Shown here piece by piece: positions 35,521-47,800 of a stretch of DNA of 64,000 nt. Under the pieces are notes generated by a model. That model had not been told where the DNA came from. It saw only the letters and a program-made list of their open reading frames with translations, and made no database searches. Location of the stretch: assembly GCA_024500155.1 (NCBI GenBank), contig CM044860.1, forward strand, positions 1,348,501 to 1,412,500, read 5' to 3'. Position numbers and translations under genes: made by a program. This DNA comes from Chenopodium formosanum (lineage: Eukaryota; Streptophyta; Magnoliopsida; Caryophyllales; Amaranthaceae). Every line of letters starts with the position of its first letter. The stretch's first letter is position 1.

Positions 35521-36478
35521 TTTCGAACATGGTGAATTTGATCCTATGATGGTATATAAGTAGTTGTCCTTGTCCTTAGTCTTAAGATCTAAGCCATCAT
35601 TTGGCAAAGTATGCAAAGTTGAATATTTACTAATCTTTCGTTACATGCCTCATCATATGACTAAGCATGTCAACTTTTGCAAGTGAACTTTAACAATCCT
35701 TTAGCAAGAAAATTATGTATCTTATAAATGCTACACAAATTTTTCTAGTGCAGATGTCCTATAAAACCACTATACCACCCTATGGAAACCAATCATTTTA
35801 CCTCGAATCCTAAAAAGTCAATTTAATTGTTTTTCATCAACCTCAAACCAAAAGTATTCAAGCTTACAGAGAGGGAATAAAATCATGTACAAACACCAGT
35901 AAAACCAAAAAGATTATGTGAAGGGCAGGTTAACTAATCTGGAAGAACTATTTAAAAAAAAAGGAAGAAGACAATTTTAACAATTTAGGTGAGCTGCTGA
36001 TGAAACAATCTGCAATACTATGTATGATAAAAGATCGAACAAAAAAGAAAAATTCAGAAAAATAGATGAAGAAATTGAAATAATTGCACACAAATTGATA
36101 AATGTAAATTCAATTACTCAAATTAAACTCATACTTAAAGAAACTCACAATTTAATCCCTAAAAACAAAACTCAAATCAATTACAAAAAGCATCGTTCAT
36201 AAACTATAAAAAAAATCAACAGCAAAATAAAATCAAAATTTCACATACCTCATATAGAAGGAAGAAGATTAGAACAAAACACTCAAAAAAAAAGCGAATA
36301 GAAAATCAAAAAAAGAAAATCGAACAGAAAAAAAAATAACAAAAATCGCATTAAATTAACAAAATCGCCCAAATAATCACAAAATTTGATATAAGAAGTG
36401 AAAAAATTGATCATATTCACAATAATAATCCAAAATCACAGTAGTATTCGCAGTATAAATGCAATGTTTGATCATAAT
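35521..36478. other. AT-rich DNA inside the large element
   Basis: No gene is supported. The stretch is A-rich towards its right end, up to the solo LTR. Confidence 0.5.
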
Positions 36479-38280
36479 TGTAATACCCCATATTTTTATA
36501 CGTATTTTTCTAATTAATTAATTATTATTTTCTAAAAAGGGTATTTTAGTAATTTAACTTACTATTTAAATCTTGGAGCCAAAACGATATTTGAATTTTG
36601 GCACCAAAATTATTTTAAAAAGAAATTATTATTTTGGATAAGATTTATTATCCATTTTTTAAAAAAACCGGATAATTTATATATTTTGGATATTTTAATT
36701 AAGGCAAAAGCTACATTTTATTATTATTTTAATAAGTCCAAAAATCCCAATTATTTGGCTAATAAATTTTGGATTTTCCTATGTAAAAATCTGATTTTTA
36801 TTAGTTAAATTATTTGGTGAATATTTGATATTTTATTATTTAATTATTTATTACAATAAATATTATTTACACAATTATTTTAAATCCTTAAAACTAGCAA
36901 AATAATTTCCTAAAGTACTAAATAGGAGGGCTGAAAATATGAGCTTAGGAAAAAGCTTAAAAATTTCGGCCATCCCATGTAGATTTTGGGAAAAATATTT
37001 TGGTAATTTGTATTTTTAATTATCCCCTTAAAATCTCATATTTTCCTTAAATCTAATTCTCCATCTTTTAAGTATCCAATCATTATATTTTCTTGCCATC
37101 CATTCTTCTTAATTATTCCCCAAGTAATTCCAATTTCCTTAGTATTTTTCACGACAATCATACCTTCCATATTCAATTATACATAATCTCTTCAATATCA
37201 AAACTTTCCTTAAATCTTTACTCACTTCTCCAAGTAATCCCTTAAACCCTACTTACCATAATTCTTCCTACATTTTCCTACCATAATTCATGATCATACT
37301 AGCCTATAAATACCCCTTTAATTCATGATCAAGCCTCACACAAAATTCTCATAATTCTCTCTCAAATTCTCTAAGCAATTCCTTATTCTTTTCTTTTTTT
37401 TTTCTTCCCTTGCGCCACCACCACCACCACCGTACACCACCTCCACTCCGTCCGCCACCTGCCGCCGCCCTCCAACCTTCGGCACCACCTGCTGCCGCCA
37501 GCAGCCACTGCCGCCACCACCTCCCCTCTCTTCTCCTTGGTTTCTTACACTTCTTCTCCTTTTCTCTTATTCTCTTATTATTATTATTATGAGAGATTAA
37601 TATAAAATTATTATGAGTAGTTTTAACTATATAAAATCAGCTTTTTATGGTGTTTATATTGTTTTAATTTAAAAGGTTCATGTACATATAGTTGGGGGGT
37701 TTTTAATTTCATTGTTGTGATTATTTGTTAACCTTATATTAATTAAGGTTATATTATTTATTTGTAGGGTGTTTTTGATCAAGCTACTTGAGAGTTCTTT
37801 TGAAGTGTTTTTGGCTAAGCGAGGATCAAGGTACGTTAAGTGGCTAAATACCTTGAAAGTGATCGATTTGAATGAACATGTTTGAATGATTTATGTTGCT
37901 TGAATTAAATTGACTTGAATTATGGTTTATGAAATAAAAGTATTTTTAAAGGATTGGTTTTAATAATTAAATTGGAGTATTGATTTTTATAAGATGTTTG
38001 ATTAATCAATTTATTATTCATGTTTAAAAAGGATTGATTTTGAAAGCATGTTGGATTTATAAAAAAAGAGGGAGTTTGAATTATTATTATTAAAGGTTGG
38101 AATTATTGGATTTAAAGAGGATTTATTTAATCATTGAATTAAATTTATTATTTATGCTTTATAAGGCCCTGTTCTTTTGAGCTTCTGGGCAGAGCAGATT
38201 TCAGCAGAGCAGAGCAGAGCAGAGCAGAGCAAAGCAAAGCAGAGCCGAGCAGAGCAGAGCAGATTTCATTATTATTAATA

Positions 38281-38311
<31 letters not shown>

Positions 38312-38344
38312 TATTATTACTATTATTACTACGATTATTATTAT

Positions 38345-38391
<47 letters not shown>

Positions 38392-39594
38392 TTATAATCA
38401 TTAAATTTTATTATTAAATATTAATATTTAATAATATTATTATTATTAAATATTATATATTATTATTATTAAATATTAATTATATATTATTATTAAATAT
38501 TTATTATTATTATTAAATATTAATTATATATTATTATTATTAAATATTAATTATATATTATTATTATTAAATATTTATTATTATTATTAAATATTATTTA
38601 TATATTATTATTATTAAATATTAATTATATATTATTATTATTAAATATTTATTATTATTATTAAATATTATTTATTTATTATTATTAGTAAATATTAATT
38701 ATTATTATCATTAAGTATTAATTATTTATTATTATTATTAAATATACATTATTATTATAATAATTCAATATTAAGTATTAATTTTAAGGAGAGGAGAGCA
38801 GGGCAGAGCAGAGCAGAGCAGAGCGGATTGAAGTAGAGCAGAGCAGAGCAAAGCAGAGCAGATTTCAGCAGAGCAAAGTAGAGCAGAGCAGCTCTAAAGA
38901 ACGGGGCCTAAGCATGTTAGTAATCCCACTATGCGGATTTGGTATATTGATAAGGCCTTGGACTTTGTATGACCGAGTCTTTCCTCAAGAATAGCCTTGT
39001 AACATAAGGAGACTAGCTTGGGGGGTGTGCACACTTGGGAGAGGAATTGGTTAAATTGGGTTAATTGGTTTTAAAATAATTGGAATTGGTTTTATTGATT
39101 ATTGGGATTTGAATATTGAGAATTGGTTTTGAATCATGAGTTTGGAATTATTGGATTAATTATTGGAATTGATTTCAAAAGCATGTTTGCAAATAAATTG
39201 AGTTTAATTATCTTGCACTTACCGTACTTAGCATATTTTGCTAACCCGTACTTCTTGTTTGTTTTGGTTCGCCCTGTTTACCGTAATGATAAGCAGTGTT
39301 GCTTATTTTCTGGTTGAAATCCATAATTTATGCATTGGAGTCCCGAGATTGGTTTCACTAAGTTAGGAATCTTGGTCTTTGTATCTATTTTTGAGTACTC
39401 ATAACATTGGTTTCTATTTATAGTTATTATTAATAAAGAAGAGTTTTGAAGTTTCCGCTGCAAAGTATTGTTTTGTTAGTAAGTTGAGTAGCCTTGCGTA
39501 ATCACACGGCGGTAATACGCCTAAGTCTATCTCTACGGTATAATTATACGTATTATACTAGTATTTCCGTGGAGGGAGATTTGGGGGTGTTACA
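36479..39594 (+). mobile_element. Solo LTR of a Ty3/gypsy-type retrotransposon, 3116 bp
   Basis: It runs from TGTAATACCCCATATTTT to GGAGATTTGGGGGTGTTACA, with the 5-bp duplication ATAAT on both sides (36474-36478 and 39595-39599). No pol or gag is present, so the internal part was lost by recombination between two LTRs. A TATA-like tataaatacccc (37305-37316), a ctctctcaaattctc leader and a ccaccaccaccacc stretch follow in order. A PIF/Harbinger MITE (38165-38908) inserted later. The + strand is inferred from this order. Confidence 0.88.
38165..38908. mobile_element. PIF/Harbinger MITE with internal trinucleotide repeats, nested in the solo LTR
   Basis: Ends GGCCCTGTTCTTTTGAGC and, on the other strand, GGCCCCGTTCTTTAGAGC, flanked by TAA (38162-38164, 38909-38911). 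Inside are gagcagagca arrays next to both ends and a 500-bp core of ATT/ACT and ttattattattaaatatt repeats. Confidence 0.85.
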
Positions 39595-39649
39595 ATAATC
39601 ACAATGTTTGGATAAAAATCGCAGCAATAATAATAATAAACATCGGCAC

Positions 39650-40132
39650 AATGTTGTTCGTGATACCCTTGTTGATATTTGTTTTCGCTCTGGGATTTCT
39701 GCGAGAAAGGAGGTTAACGTTGGGTTAACGGGAGGAAATGACGGGGCTCTTCGACCAGCAGGTGTGTTGATTTATTCCTGGGACAGAAGCCTTGATGTAT
39801 GTGTTGACTTGACGGGGTCTTCTCCATTGACACAATCAGGATTGTCTGACTTCGTTCCTGGTCGTGTTGTGTCGGTTGCGGCTCAGCGGAAGCGGGACAA
39901 GTATGGCACGCGTTGCAGGGCTATTGGCTATGGGTTTCTTCCTTTCTCTTTTTCTTCTTTGGGGGAATTAGAGAAGGATGTTGTTGCGTTGCTGAAGAGG
40001 ATTCAGGCGTTCGCAAAGACTCAGGATATTGGTGCTCGTGCAGCTGCTCACATCTTCAACAGGATTGGATTCGCTATAGCTAGAGGAGTGGGGGCCCAAA
40101 TTGTATCTCGGCTCCCCACTAATTTCTTGTAA
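39650..40132 (+). CDS. Reading frame resembling a plant retroelement C-terminal domain, possibly nuclease-like
   Basis: The conserved-looking part begins at RHNVVRDTL and includes ISARKEVNVGL, LRPAGVLIYSW, LDVCVDLTG, GFLPFSFSSLGEL and the ending VGAQIVSRLPTNFL, with a normal stop. The order 'RHN..RD, KE, RP...DV.VDLT' resembles C-terminal domains attached to some reverse transcriptases and loosely recalls PD-(D/E)XK nucleases, but the residue after RPA is Gly where an acid would be expected. No start codon in context is evident; the 5' part would lie left of the solo LTR and was not found. It is probably an orphan fragment carried by the large element. Confidence 0.45.
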   Translation, partial: NVVRDTLVDICFRSGISARKEVNVGLTGGNDGALRPAGVLIYSWDRSLDVCVDLTGSSPLTQSGLSDFVPGRVVSVAAQRKRDKYGTRCRAIGYGFLPFSFSSLGELEKDVVALLKRIQAFAKTQDIGARAAAHIFNRIGFAIARGVGAQIVSRLPTNFL

Positions 40133-40158
40133 TTTGATTGACTTTGTAGGTTTTGTTT

Positions 40159-40229
<71 letters not shown>
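40159..40229. repeat. (AAT)n microsatellite
   Basis: About 23 AAT units immediately after the stop of the reading frame at 39650-40132. Confidence 0.97.
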
Positions 40230-40858
40230 CCAAAACAGCGACAATAATCGATTGTTAAACAAAATTTGTTCATGAAATTAATAATCTTACAATCACCTAA
40301 GAGTTGAGAAAGTGTTCATGAAGAATCTGACTATTTCTCGGCAGTATTGAACAACATGAGGAGAGAGAAAAAGCTGAGAATTTTAGAGAGAGAAAGTTAA
40401 TTGAGAAACATGAAATTACGAAGAAAGAGAATAAAAAGGATTGTATTAACTCTTTGAATTACGAAAATGCCATTATTAGAGCCTCATTCTAAGCGGTTAG
40501 ATCAAAATTAATAAATGGCTAAGATTGGTTCTTATATAAGATTGGGTTCTTATATGAGCCTTCCTATATATATATATATATATATATATCACGCATTCTT
40601 GCATATAAGAAATAAATTTTCCTCTTTCTTTTTTTATAATTTAAATTATTTACAAGAATTACAATCATAAAATAAGGAAATTTAGTAAAATAGAGTAATA
40701 TATTGATTAAAGAAAATTATAGTGAGGTTATAATGTTATATGGAGTACTATATTGAATATTGATTACAAAAACACTATGACATTGGAATTGGTTATTACC
40801 CCTTCTCTATGTCCCAAATAGTCATTTTTTTGCACTCCCTAATCTTTATAGCAATATA

Positions 40859-41111
40859 CTTCCTCCGTTTTTTTAGTTGACACCGTTTGACTTTTACACT
40901 ATTCATACATCACGCTTTGACTCGCTATTGTGATTCATAGATACGATAAAACATATTCATATGGGATCTTATTTGAATCGTTTCAATGTATATTTTATTA
41001 ATATCCACTTTTTATAATTTTACAATGTTGATAATTAGAGATATTAATCGTTAAAAACATGCGTTGACAACTGTGATAATAGAAATGTGTCAACTAAAAA
41101 AACAGAGGAGG
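40859..41111. mobile_element. Stowaway-type MITE
   Basis: Left end CTTCCTCCGTTTTTTTAGTT and right end on the other strand CCTCCTCTGTTTTTTTAGTT, between TA dinucleotides. 253 bp. The element at 54666 belongs to the same family. Confidence 0.88.
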
Positions 41112-41113
41112 TA

Positions 41114-42330
41114 ATAATTAAAGATGTAAAGTCTTTGCACAAAATCTTGATTTATAGGGGTTATCCAAGTATATAGCATGATAGAATAATATAAAAGGTG
41201 GGAGCAACTCAAAGTTAATTCACAATCCTAAAAGAACCAAAAAGACTTTTTAATGAAATTAAAATTATTTTAAAAGTATTTAAAGTTATCCTTTATACCA
41301 CAAAATAAAAGTTATAATTTTTCTAATAAAAAAAATTTATCTTACAAAAAACTTACTTCCTCCATTACAATTTAATTAACACGTTTAATTTAGGCACACA
41401 ATTAAGGGGGGAGAAAGAAAGAGAATAATAAAGCAAGTGGCCACTAAAAAAACAAAGTATAAAACTTACCCAATATAAAAACGCGTCAAGTAAAAATAAA
41501 CTTCTTAAAATGGAATACATGTCAGCTAAAAAAAATGGAGGTAAGTATAATGTATTATATTAATTATATTAGCTTTTACAGTATGTATTCATGAATCTAT
41601 AAGAAATTACACATCATATCATATCATATCACTAATAAATAAAGCCGGTCTCGCAACCAGGCTACGAGACAACGACACTTGGCATTCCAGTTTTTCGCCA
41701 AGTGTCGCGCTACATAGACGACAAATAGGTATCACGGTGACACGTATGAATATATGATGCTAACTAAGTGATTATTGGATAGATTTTTTAAGATAAAAAA
41801 TGTTGTATAATGTTTTACTATCACTCTACTTCTAATATTTCATATATACAAAATTATTCATAACTTTTAATAAATATCCTATAACTCGATTTTATTTCCA
41901 TTATAAAATTTGTTTCAAAAAGTTCTTTAAAATAAGATCTATTTATAATATATTTAATTTAGTTAGTTAAAACAATAATAGAGAATTAGTTAAAATAAGT
42001 TTTAATCAGTAAAAATAATTTTGGTTTGGTAAAAATACTTTCAGTTCAGTAAAAATAATTGAAGTTCAATAACAATAATTTCAAAGTCAATAATAACATA
42101 GATATCTATTTACAAATAAAACTACAAAAAAAAAATACACTATTTTAAATAAGTGATAGAATATCGTATGTCTAAATATCATGCATTATCAAAATGGATT
42201 AATGAACATGCAAGCCAAAAAGTTTATATTAAAATTTCATCAACCATCTTGACATCGCCTGGGCATAAAACTAGCTAAAATAAAATTTAAACCAACAACA
42301 AATTAAAAATTAGCCTTTAAGGGGTTAAAG
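41114..42330. other. AT-rich intergenic DNA with a hairpin and a possible Helitron end
   Basis: A perfect 11-bp inverted repeat cgacacttggc/gccaagtgtcg lies at 41673-41707. At 42252-42276 gacatcgcctgggcataaaactag resembles a decayed Helitron 3' end on the + strand. No gene is supported. Confidence 0.35.
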
Positions 42331-42496
42331 TGAGAGCCTATGAAATCTAAATTCTATATTAATAAATGTAAGAGCCTGTTAATCCAATAAACAAATGCGT
42401 TAATTAAATAGTAATGAAAAGTATTTTATAAGGATCTTGCTAACGAACGTCCTAAGGGCGTTGAATAAGCATTTAAAAATATTATTTAAAATGGTA

Positions 42497-43076
42497 CTCC
42501 CTCCGTTTCATAATGTTAGTCTCATATGGAATCAATTACATAAAATAAAAAAAAAGAAATATATTTGGAATCTAACATTAAAGTACTATATAATTCATAA
42601 TTAGGGTCTGTTCACATTTATTGAACTGAGCTGAACTTAACTAAACTGAACTGATTGGAATTGAACTGAATTGAATTGATTGGAGCTGAATTGAGCTGAA
42701 ATAAATATTTTATGAGAGAGGGAAATTAGGAACTGAACTGAACTGATTAGAGCTGAACTGAACTGATTGGAGTTAAACTAAACTGATTGGAGTTGAACTG
42801 AACTGAACTGAACTGAACTAAAATTAAGTAAATGTGAACATACCCTTAGTTTACCTTATTTAACTTTTTTGATTTTTTTATTAGAAAAGTACAAGTCATG
42901 CATAATTTAAGGTAAAGATTTCCTTACTTGGAGTTATGTCATCAATCCACAACCAATTAATTCCAAAAAAATCAAGTTAAAAATGAAATATATTCAATAT
43001 GAATAAATCTTTTTAAAATGCCCAAAATAATATATTACGTAGTTCGTATGAAACTAACATTATGAAACAGATGGAG
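42497..43076. mobile_element. Stowaway-type MITE with nested insertion
   Basis: Left end CTCCCTCCGTTTCATAATGT and right end on the other strand CTCCATCTGTTTCATAATGT, with TA on each side. 580 bp, of which 242 are a younger PIF/Harbinger MITE. The duplicate upstream of the NPF copy at 25358 lacks it. Confidence 0.85.
42604..42845. mobile_element. PIF/Harbinger MITE nested in the Stowaway element
   Basis: Ends GGGTCTGTTCACATTTA and, on the other strand, GGGTATGTTCACATTTA, flanked by TTA (42601-42603, 42846-42848). The interior is made of gaactgaactgattggag units. Confidence 0.85.
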
Positions 43077-43312
43077 TATTAATTCGAAGAAGCATGACAA
43101 TTGCGTCGATCAATGTAATTAATATTAATTTTAATTTAATATTTTTACTTTTAGCTAGGTATAAAATTAATGTTCTAGTTTAAAAAAAGTAAAAGAAATA
43201 AAAAAAAATAAGAAGCAATGGTCAATGTTGGGTTACTCTGCTACTTGACCAAAAATGAGATATTAAATCTCTTCAGTTTACCCAGATGGTGGCTGAGGAG
43301 AGGAGAGAGAAA

Positions 43313-44857
43313 ATGGCGCCCGCCATAACTGTATCTTCTTCTGCAACTGACGCTCAAACTCCATTTCTACCCTTGCAAGAAGATACCGTCGATGGCGCTG
43401 TCGACTACAAAGGCTGCCCCGCAATTCGATCCAAACATGGTCGTTGGAGATCCGCTTCTTTCATCATTGGTTTGTCAATCAACAAACCCATTTCCAATTT
43501 CATCAAAATCAATTATTTATCAACTTCTTCGAAGTGAATTTTACGTAAATTTTCTGGGTTTTTTTGTTAATTTTGTAGGGGTGGAGGTTGCAGAGAGAAT
43601 TGCTTATTATGGTATCACATCGAATTTGATTAGCTATTTAACTGGACCGTTAGGCCAGTCAACAGCTACTGCAGCAGCAAATGTCAATGCTTGGAGTGGA
43701 TTTGGGTCGCTTTTCCCTGTAATTGGTGCGATTATTGCCGATTCTTTTCTGGGTCGATATCGCACCATTGTTGTAGCTTCCTTCATTTACATCTTGGTTA
43801 GTCTTTCTTTATTCTAATCTGCAGAAGTATTTGTTAGATTGATTTTTTTTTTTTCAGCAGTTTTGTTGGATTGATTTTGGGAGCTGATCTTTTGGGTAAT
43901 ATAATACATGTCCATGAGTATACTTTGAGTAGTCATATAATTAGTTGATATTTGTAGCAAAGTTTGTTGTGTTGAATGTTTTTATTGATTACGAGTATGA
44001 ATAATAGGAAATTGTTTTATGAATGACAATATCAACTAATTTGGATTTTTTTTAAAAGTAGTTGGGGGTGTAAACCTTTATTAAAGTTGATGCCATCATG
44101 GGTATTATCACCATGATGTTATTTTCTGGATTTGGTTAGAATCTTGTTTTTATTGAGTATTGACTTGATTTAATTAAAAGTGCTTTAGTTAATTTTGGAT
44201 GTTCGTGTCCGTCCTAATTGCCCACCTAAACCATGCTATGCTTCCTGTTTGTTGTGAAATAGTGTGTCATTTTGTGCGAATTAAACAAGGATACAATGGA
44301 AACAGTTTTTCACCTTTGCAAGTAAGGCCGAATATTGCCTAAAAAAAAAAAAAAAAAAAAAAAGTAAGGCCGAATATCTTTGACTTTCGTAATATAACCT
44401 ATACTAAGACAACGTTATCCTATGCAACCTTCAACCTTGTGATAGATGAATTGAATGATTTTGAACTCAGAGTTCTAGCCCTTTATTTTTGAATTATGGA
44501 TGACAGGTCCAATATGGTAGACAAGTTATGATGATTGTCTCTCTTGCATACAAGCTTATCGCTTTTGATTTTGGTATTGGTTACCCCGCATTTTTGTTGA
44601 GCCTTATTTTGGGGTGTGTTGAGTGATAGTTGGCTCATATAAGTAATTGAAATCAAAAGGCTTGTGCCCATGATGATTGATAATATAGTGTTTGTTATAT
44701 GCTACTAGTTAGACAAGACAAAATATATTCTTATTTGTATCACCTGGTGAGGTCAGTTACATGGGCCATGTCAGAAACCTTGGATCTTAAATCTGTCTGG
44801 GAAACTTGGTTGTATCAGACTTCCAGCACCACCCCAATTCTTAGAAGTTGCTGGTGT

Positions 44858-44888
<31 letters not shown>

Positions 44889-47800
44889 GGGGTGCTCCAC
44901 TTAAGCCTGTTAGATCCTAGGTTAATAATTCATCAACTGCCCTACTACATTGCAACAACATAAGAGGAGATAATATTTAAATAGAATGTTTACCACTTAC
45001 AATAAGAAGCAGCATTGAAAAACTTCTCTATGTTGATTTTGTTGGAGAATTTAGAGTATTTAGTTGATTATTATTCATGTTATGTTAAGTATAAGTTATT
45101 TGGTTAAGGTGTCATGACTTAGACAACATATGATTATGGTAGTAGTGTTTAACTAATCAAGAGAAAGGAAGATAGTGGCTGATTCGTCACTAATTATGTT
45201 GCAACCGCTACATAAGGTTTTGATATCTCTTGTATTAGTGTGGCAATTACGTTACTTAATGCATAATAGCTTATGTTTCAATTGATGACTAATGCATTGT
45301 TTAATGCATGTCTTAATACATTGTTTAAGACATATATTAATGCATTGTTTCAGTTTAATATCACTTGATAACATTTGGAAGTCAATGCATTGTTACTTTA
45401 TGCATGTCTTAATGCATTGTTTAATGTATGTATTAATACATTGTTTAATGCATAACTTTATGCATTGCTACGTTTGGAAAATGTAGTGGCATACTACTAT
45501 CTTATATATATGAGAAACTTCTCATATGATGAATGGAGGTTGAGAGATGAAATATAATTTTTATCTTATCACTTTGGCATAGAGAATTATTATCAGTTGT
45601 TCATTTTCACAAAATCACAAACACTTTTATACATTGAATTGCAATAATCCTACAAGTTATTGTAATTGTTCTTCGTTGTATCTCCCGAGTAATTTCCGTG
45701 ATACCCAGTTGTAGTATAGGGTCGGAATTATACTTTTGGGAAAGTGATCCCGTTCACGCCTCGAAGGTTTTACCAATAATTTCATTTCCATTTCTTTGTG
45801 ACACTTGTTTACTAGAAAATCCCCAACAGATTTCAACTGTGTTGGTCATTTTAATATGAAGTATGCGCATTAAAATAATAGATACAGATTTATCCTGTTT
45901 CGCGTATGTAAGTGGCTTTATATTCAATGCCTTTTCTGTTTATTGCTCATTTCCTGAGTTGTTTAATGGGCTTGGCCAAATTTGACCTGTTTTGACAAAA
46001 AGCTAAACAGTTAACTTGAGGTTCAGTAGCGGTTAGGCCGGTTGCTGCCCCAACCACATGCTTTCTTTAACGCATGTCTGGGCATCCCTTCTGAACTTCA
46101 ATCACTTCTGATGACCCTGATTGAAGAGGTAATCAGGCAATGCATATTGTTAACTTTTTGGCCTTCAAAGTTTTTCTGATGATAGTACATCTGCAATACA
46201 CTTACTGTCCAGTAATACAGTGTCAAAAGGATGATGCTCTTGCTTTAAGTAAAAGCTTTTACTTGTTATCTTCTTCCGGAGCAAGTCTATTTTTTTAAAA
46301 TGTGAGAATATCACTTCTTTTCAGTTGCCCTGCTGAAGAGATGCAAACTGGTTTTTGTTACATTATCTGCTTGTATTTCTTCTCCTTTTATTGGTAAAAG
46401 TTGTTGCTTGTTTCGTACTTGTGTGAGATTTTTCAATTCTAATCCAATGTTTTCATTTGATAGGGGCTGGGCTTGTTAACTCTTTCAGCTGTGCTGCCCT
46501 TCAACAGTGGAGCGAACAGCCTGAAGACCAGAACTGCCATGTTGTCTGATTCAGTTCCTTTCCAAACAATTTCAATATTTTTCTCTCTATATCTTGTGGC
46601 CATTGGGCAATCTGGTCATAAGCCTTGTGTCCAAGCTTTTGGAGCTGACCAGTTTGACGGACAAGATCCCCAGGAGAGCAAAGCCAAAAGTTCATTCTTC
46701 AATTGGTGGTACTTGGGCATGTGTCTTGGTCCATTGCTAGTAATCTCCGTCTTAAACTACATTCAGGATAATGTTGGTTGGGGCCTTGGATTTGGGATTC
46801 CTTGCATCATTATGACAATTGCTTTGGTGATATTTTTGCTTGGGAGTCAGACCTATAGGTATGTAATCTCAAGTGAAGAGCGAAGTGCATTTGTGAGGAT
46901 TGGAAGAGTGTTTGCCACAGCAGCAAGGAATTGGCGTATAAAACAGTCAGCAATTGATGTTGAAGAAGAGGTTCAGGGATTCTTTCCTTCCCAAGGCTCT
47001 GAACAATTTCGGTAATGATATATTTCTTGCTATTGCTACATCTTGCTATTCATGGTATTAATGTAGACTTTTTTTGGTAATTAGTCTAGTAACCATCAAA
47101 GTGGTAATGAGTAGTTGAGTACAGATACTTGGGGTGTGGTTTTCTTATTTGGTCGAGGCCTTGAGGGAGAAAGTTGTGAGCTTGCACTTTTTTTTATGCT
47201 TGGCTCCTCTCCTTTGCTATGTCCTAAGGCTAATCATAGGGCAAACAGTATGGTCCATTTCAGCATTGGATATTTGCCAGACACCTTTTTTGGCCCAAAA
47301 ATTCTGCCCAAATGGCTTTAAGCCAGATTAAGGGTCTAAAGATGCAATTCAGCCTAGGCCAATTACCAAAACCGGCTACAATCTGTGGCATATAATTTTA
47401 CTTATAATCATCCAGGGCTACTATACTTCATCAGCTCTGCAAGCCTGTTCTTTTTTTCAATCAGGGGAATAGAGGGTGAGGAGTTGGCACTATTTCATTG
47501 TGATGGGTGGCACCTGGCACCTTTTTTTGCTCTTTCTCTATTTATCTACATTTATAGATCAGCAACCCAAGTTCTATCTTAAATGGTGGTTCTGATGAAA
47601 AAGGCATTAATTCGAAATCATTATCAATTACAGTCACTTTTGCTAGTTCATAATCTAACGTGCCCTAGCACCTTCTTTTTACTAGAAATCTACGTTTATC
47701 AAGACTTTTTGTATTCTCTTAACAGGTTCTTGGACAAAGCTCTTGTTGCTACTAGTAGTTCTGATGAGGATGGTAAAGCTTGTTGTAAGAGCGAGGTGGA

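Larger units (their letters stand above)
31883..40554. mobile_element. Large composite element with degenerate inverted ends
   Basis: The left end (31883-31930: tataagaaccctag, then ttatataggaacgaatctca, gccat) matches the reverse strand of the right end (40554-40510: tataagaacccaatc, then ttatataagaaccaatctta, gccat). Inside each end lies a ctctctcctca-type leader pointing inward. It contains repeat arrays, two tRNA-like sequences, a solo LTR inserted later and one reading frame near the right end. No clear target duplication was found. MULE-type is the best guess from the long, promoter-like ends. Confidence 0.4.

Noticed and set aside
36020..36202. Lys/Asn-rich 60-codon frame
   Set aside because: A-rich DNA gives such frames by chance; no motif or context.
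41640..42276. Complete Helitron
   Set aside because: The + strand end near 42276 lacks a good hairpin and is followed by C, and no 5' end was found; noted only as a possibility.
45292..45486. His/Met/Cys-rich small protein
   Set aside because: It is the translation of the taatgcattg repeat inside an NPF intron.
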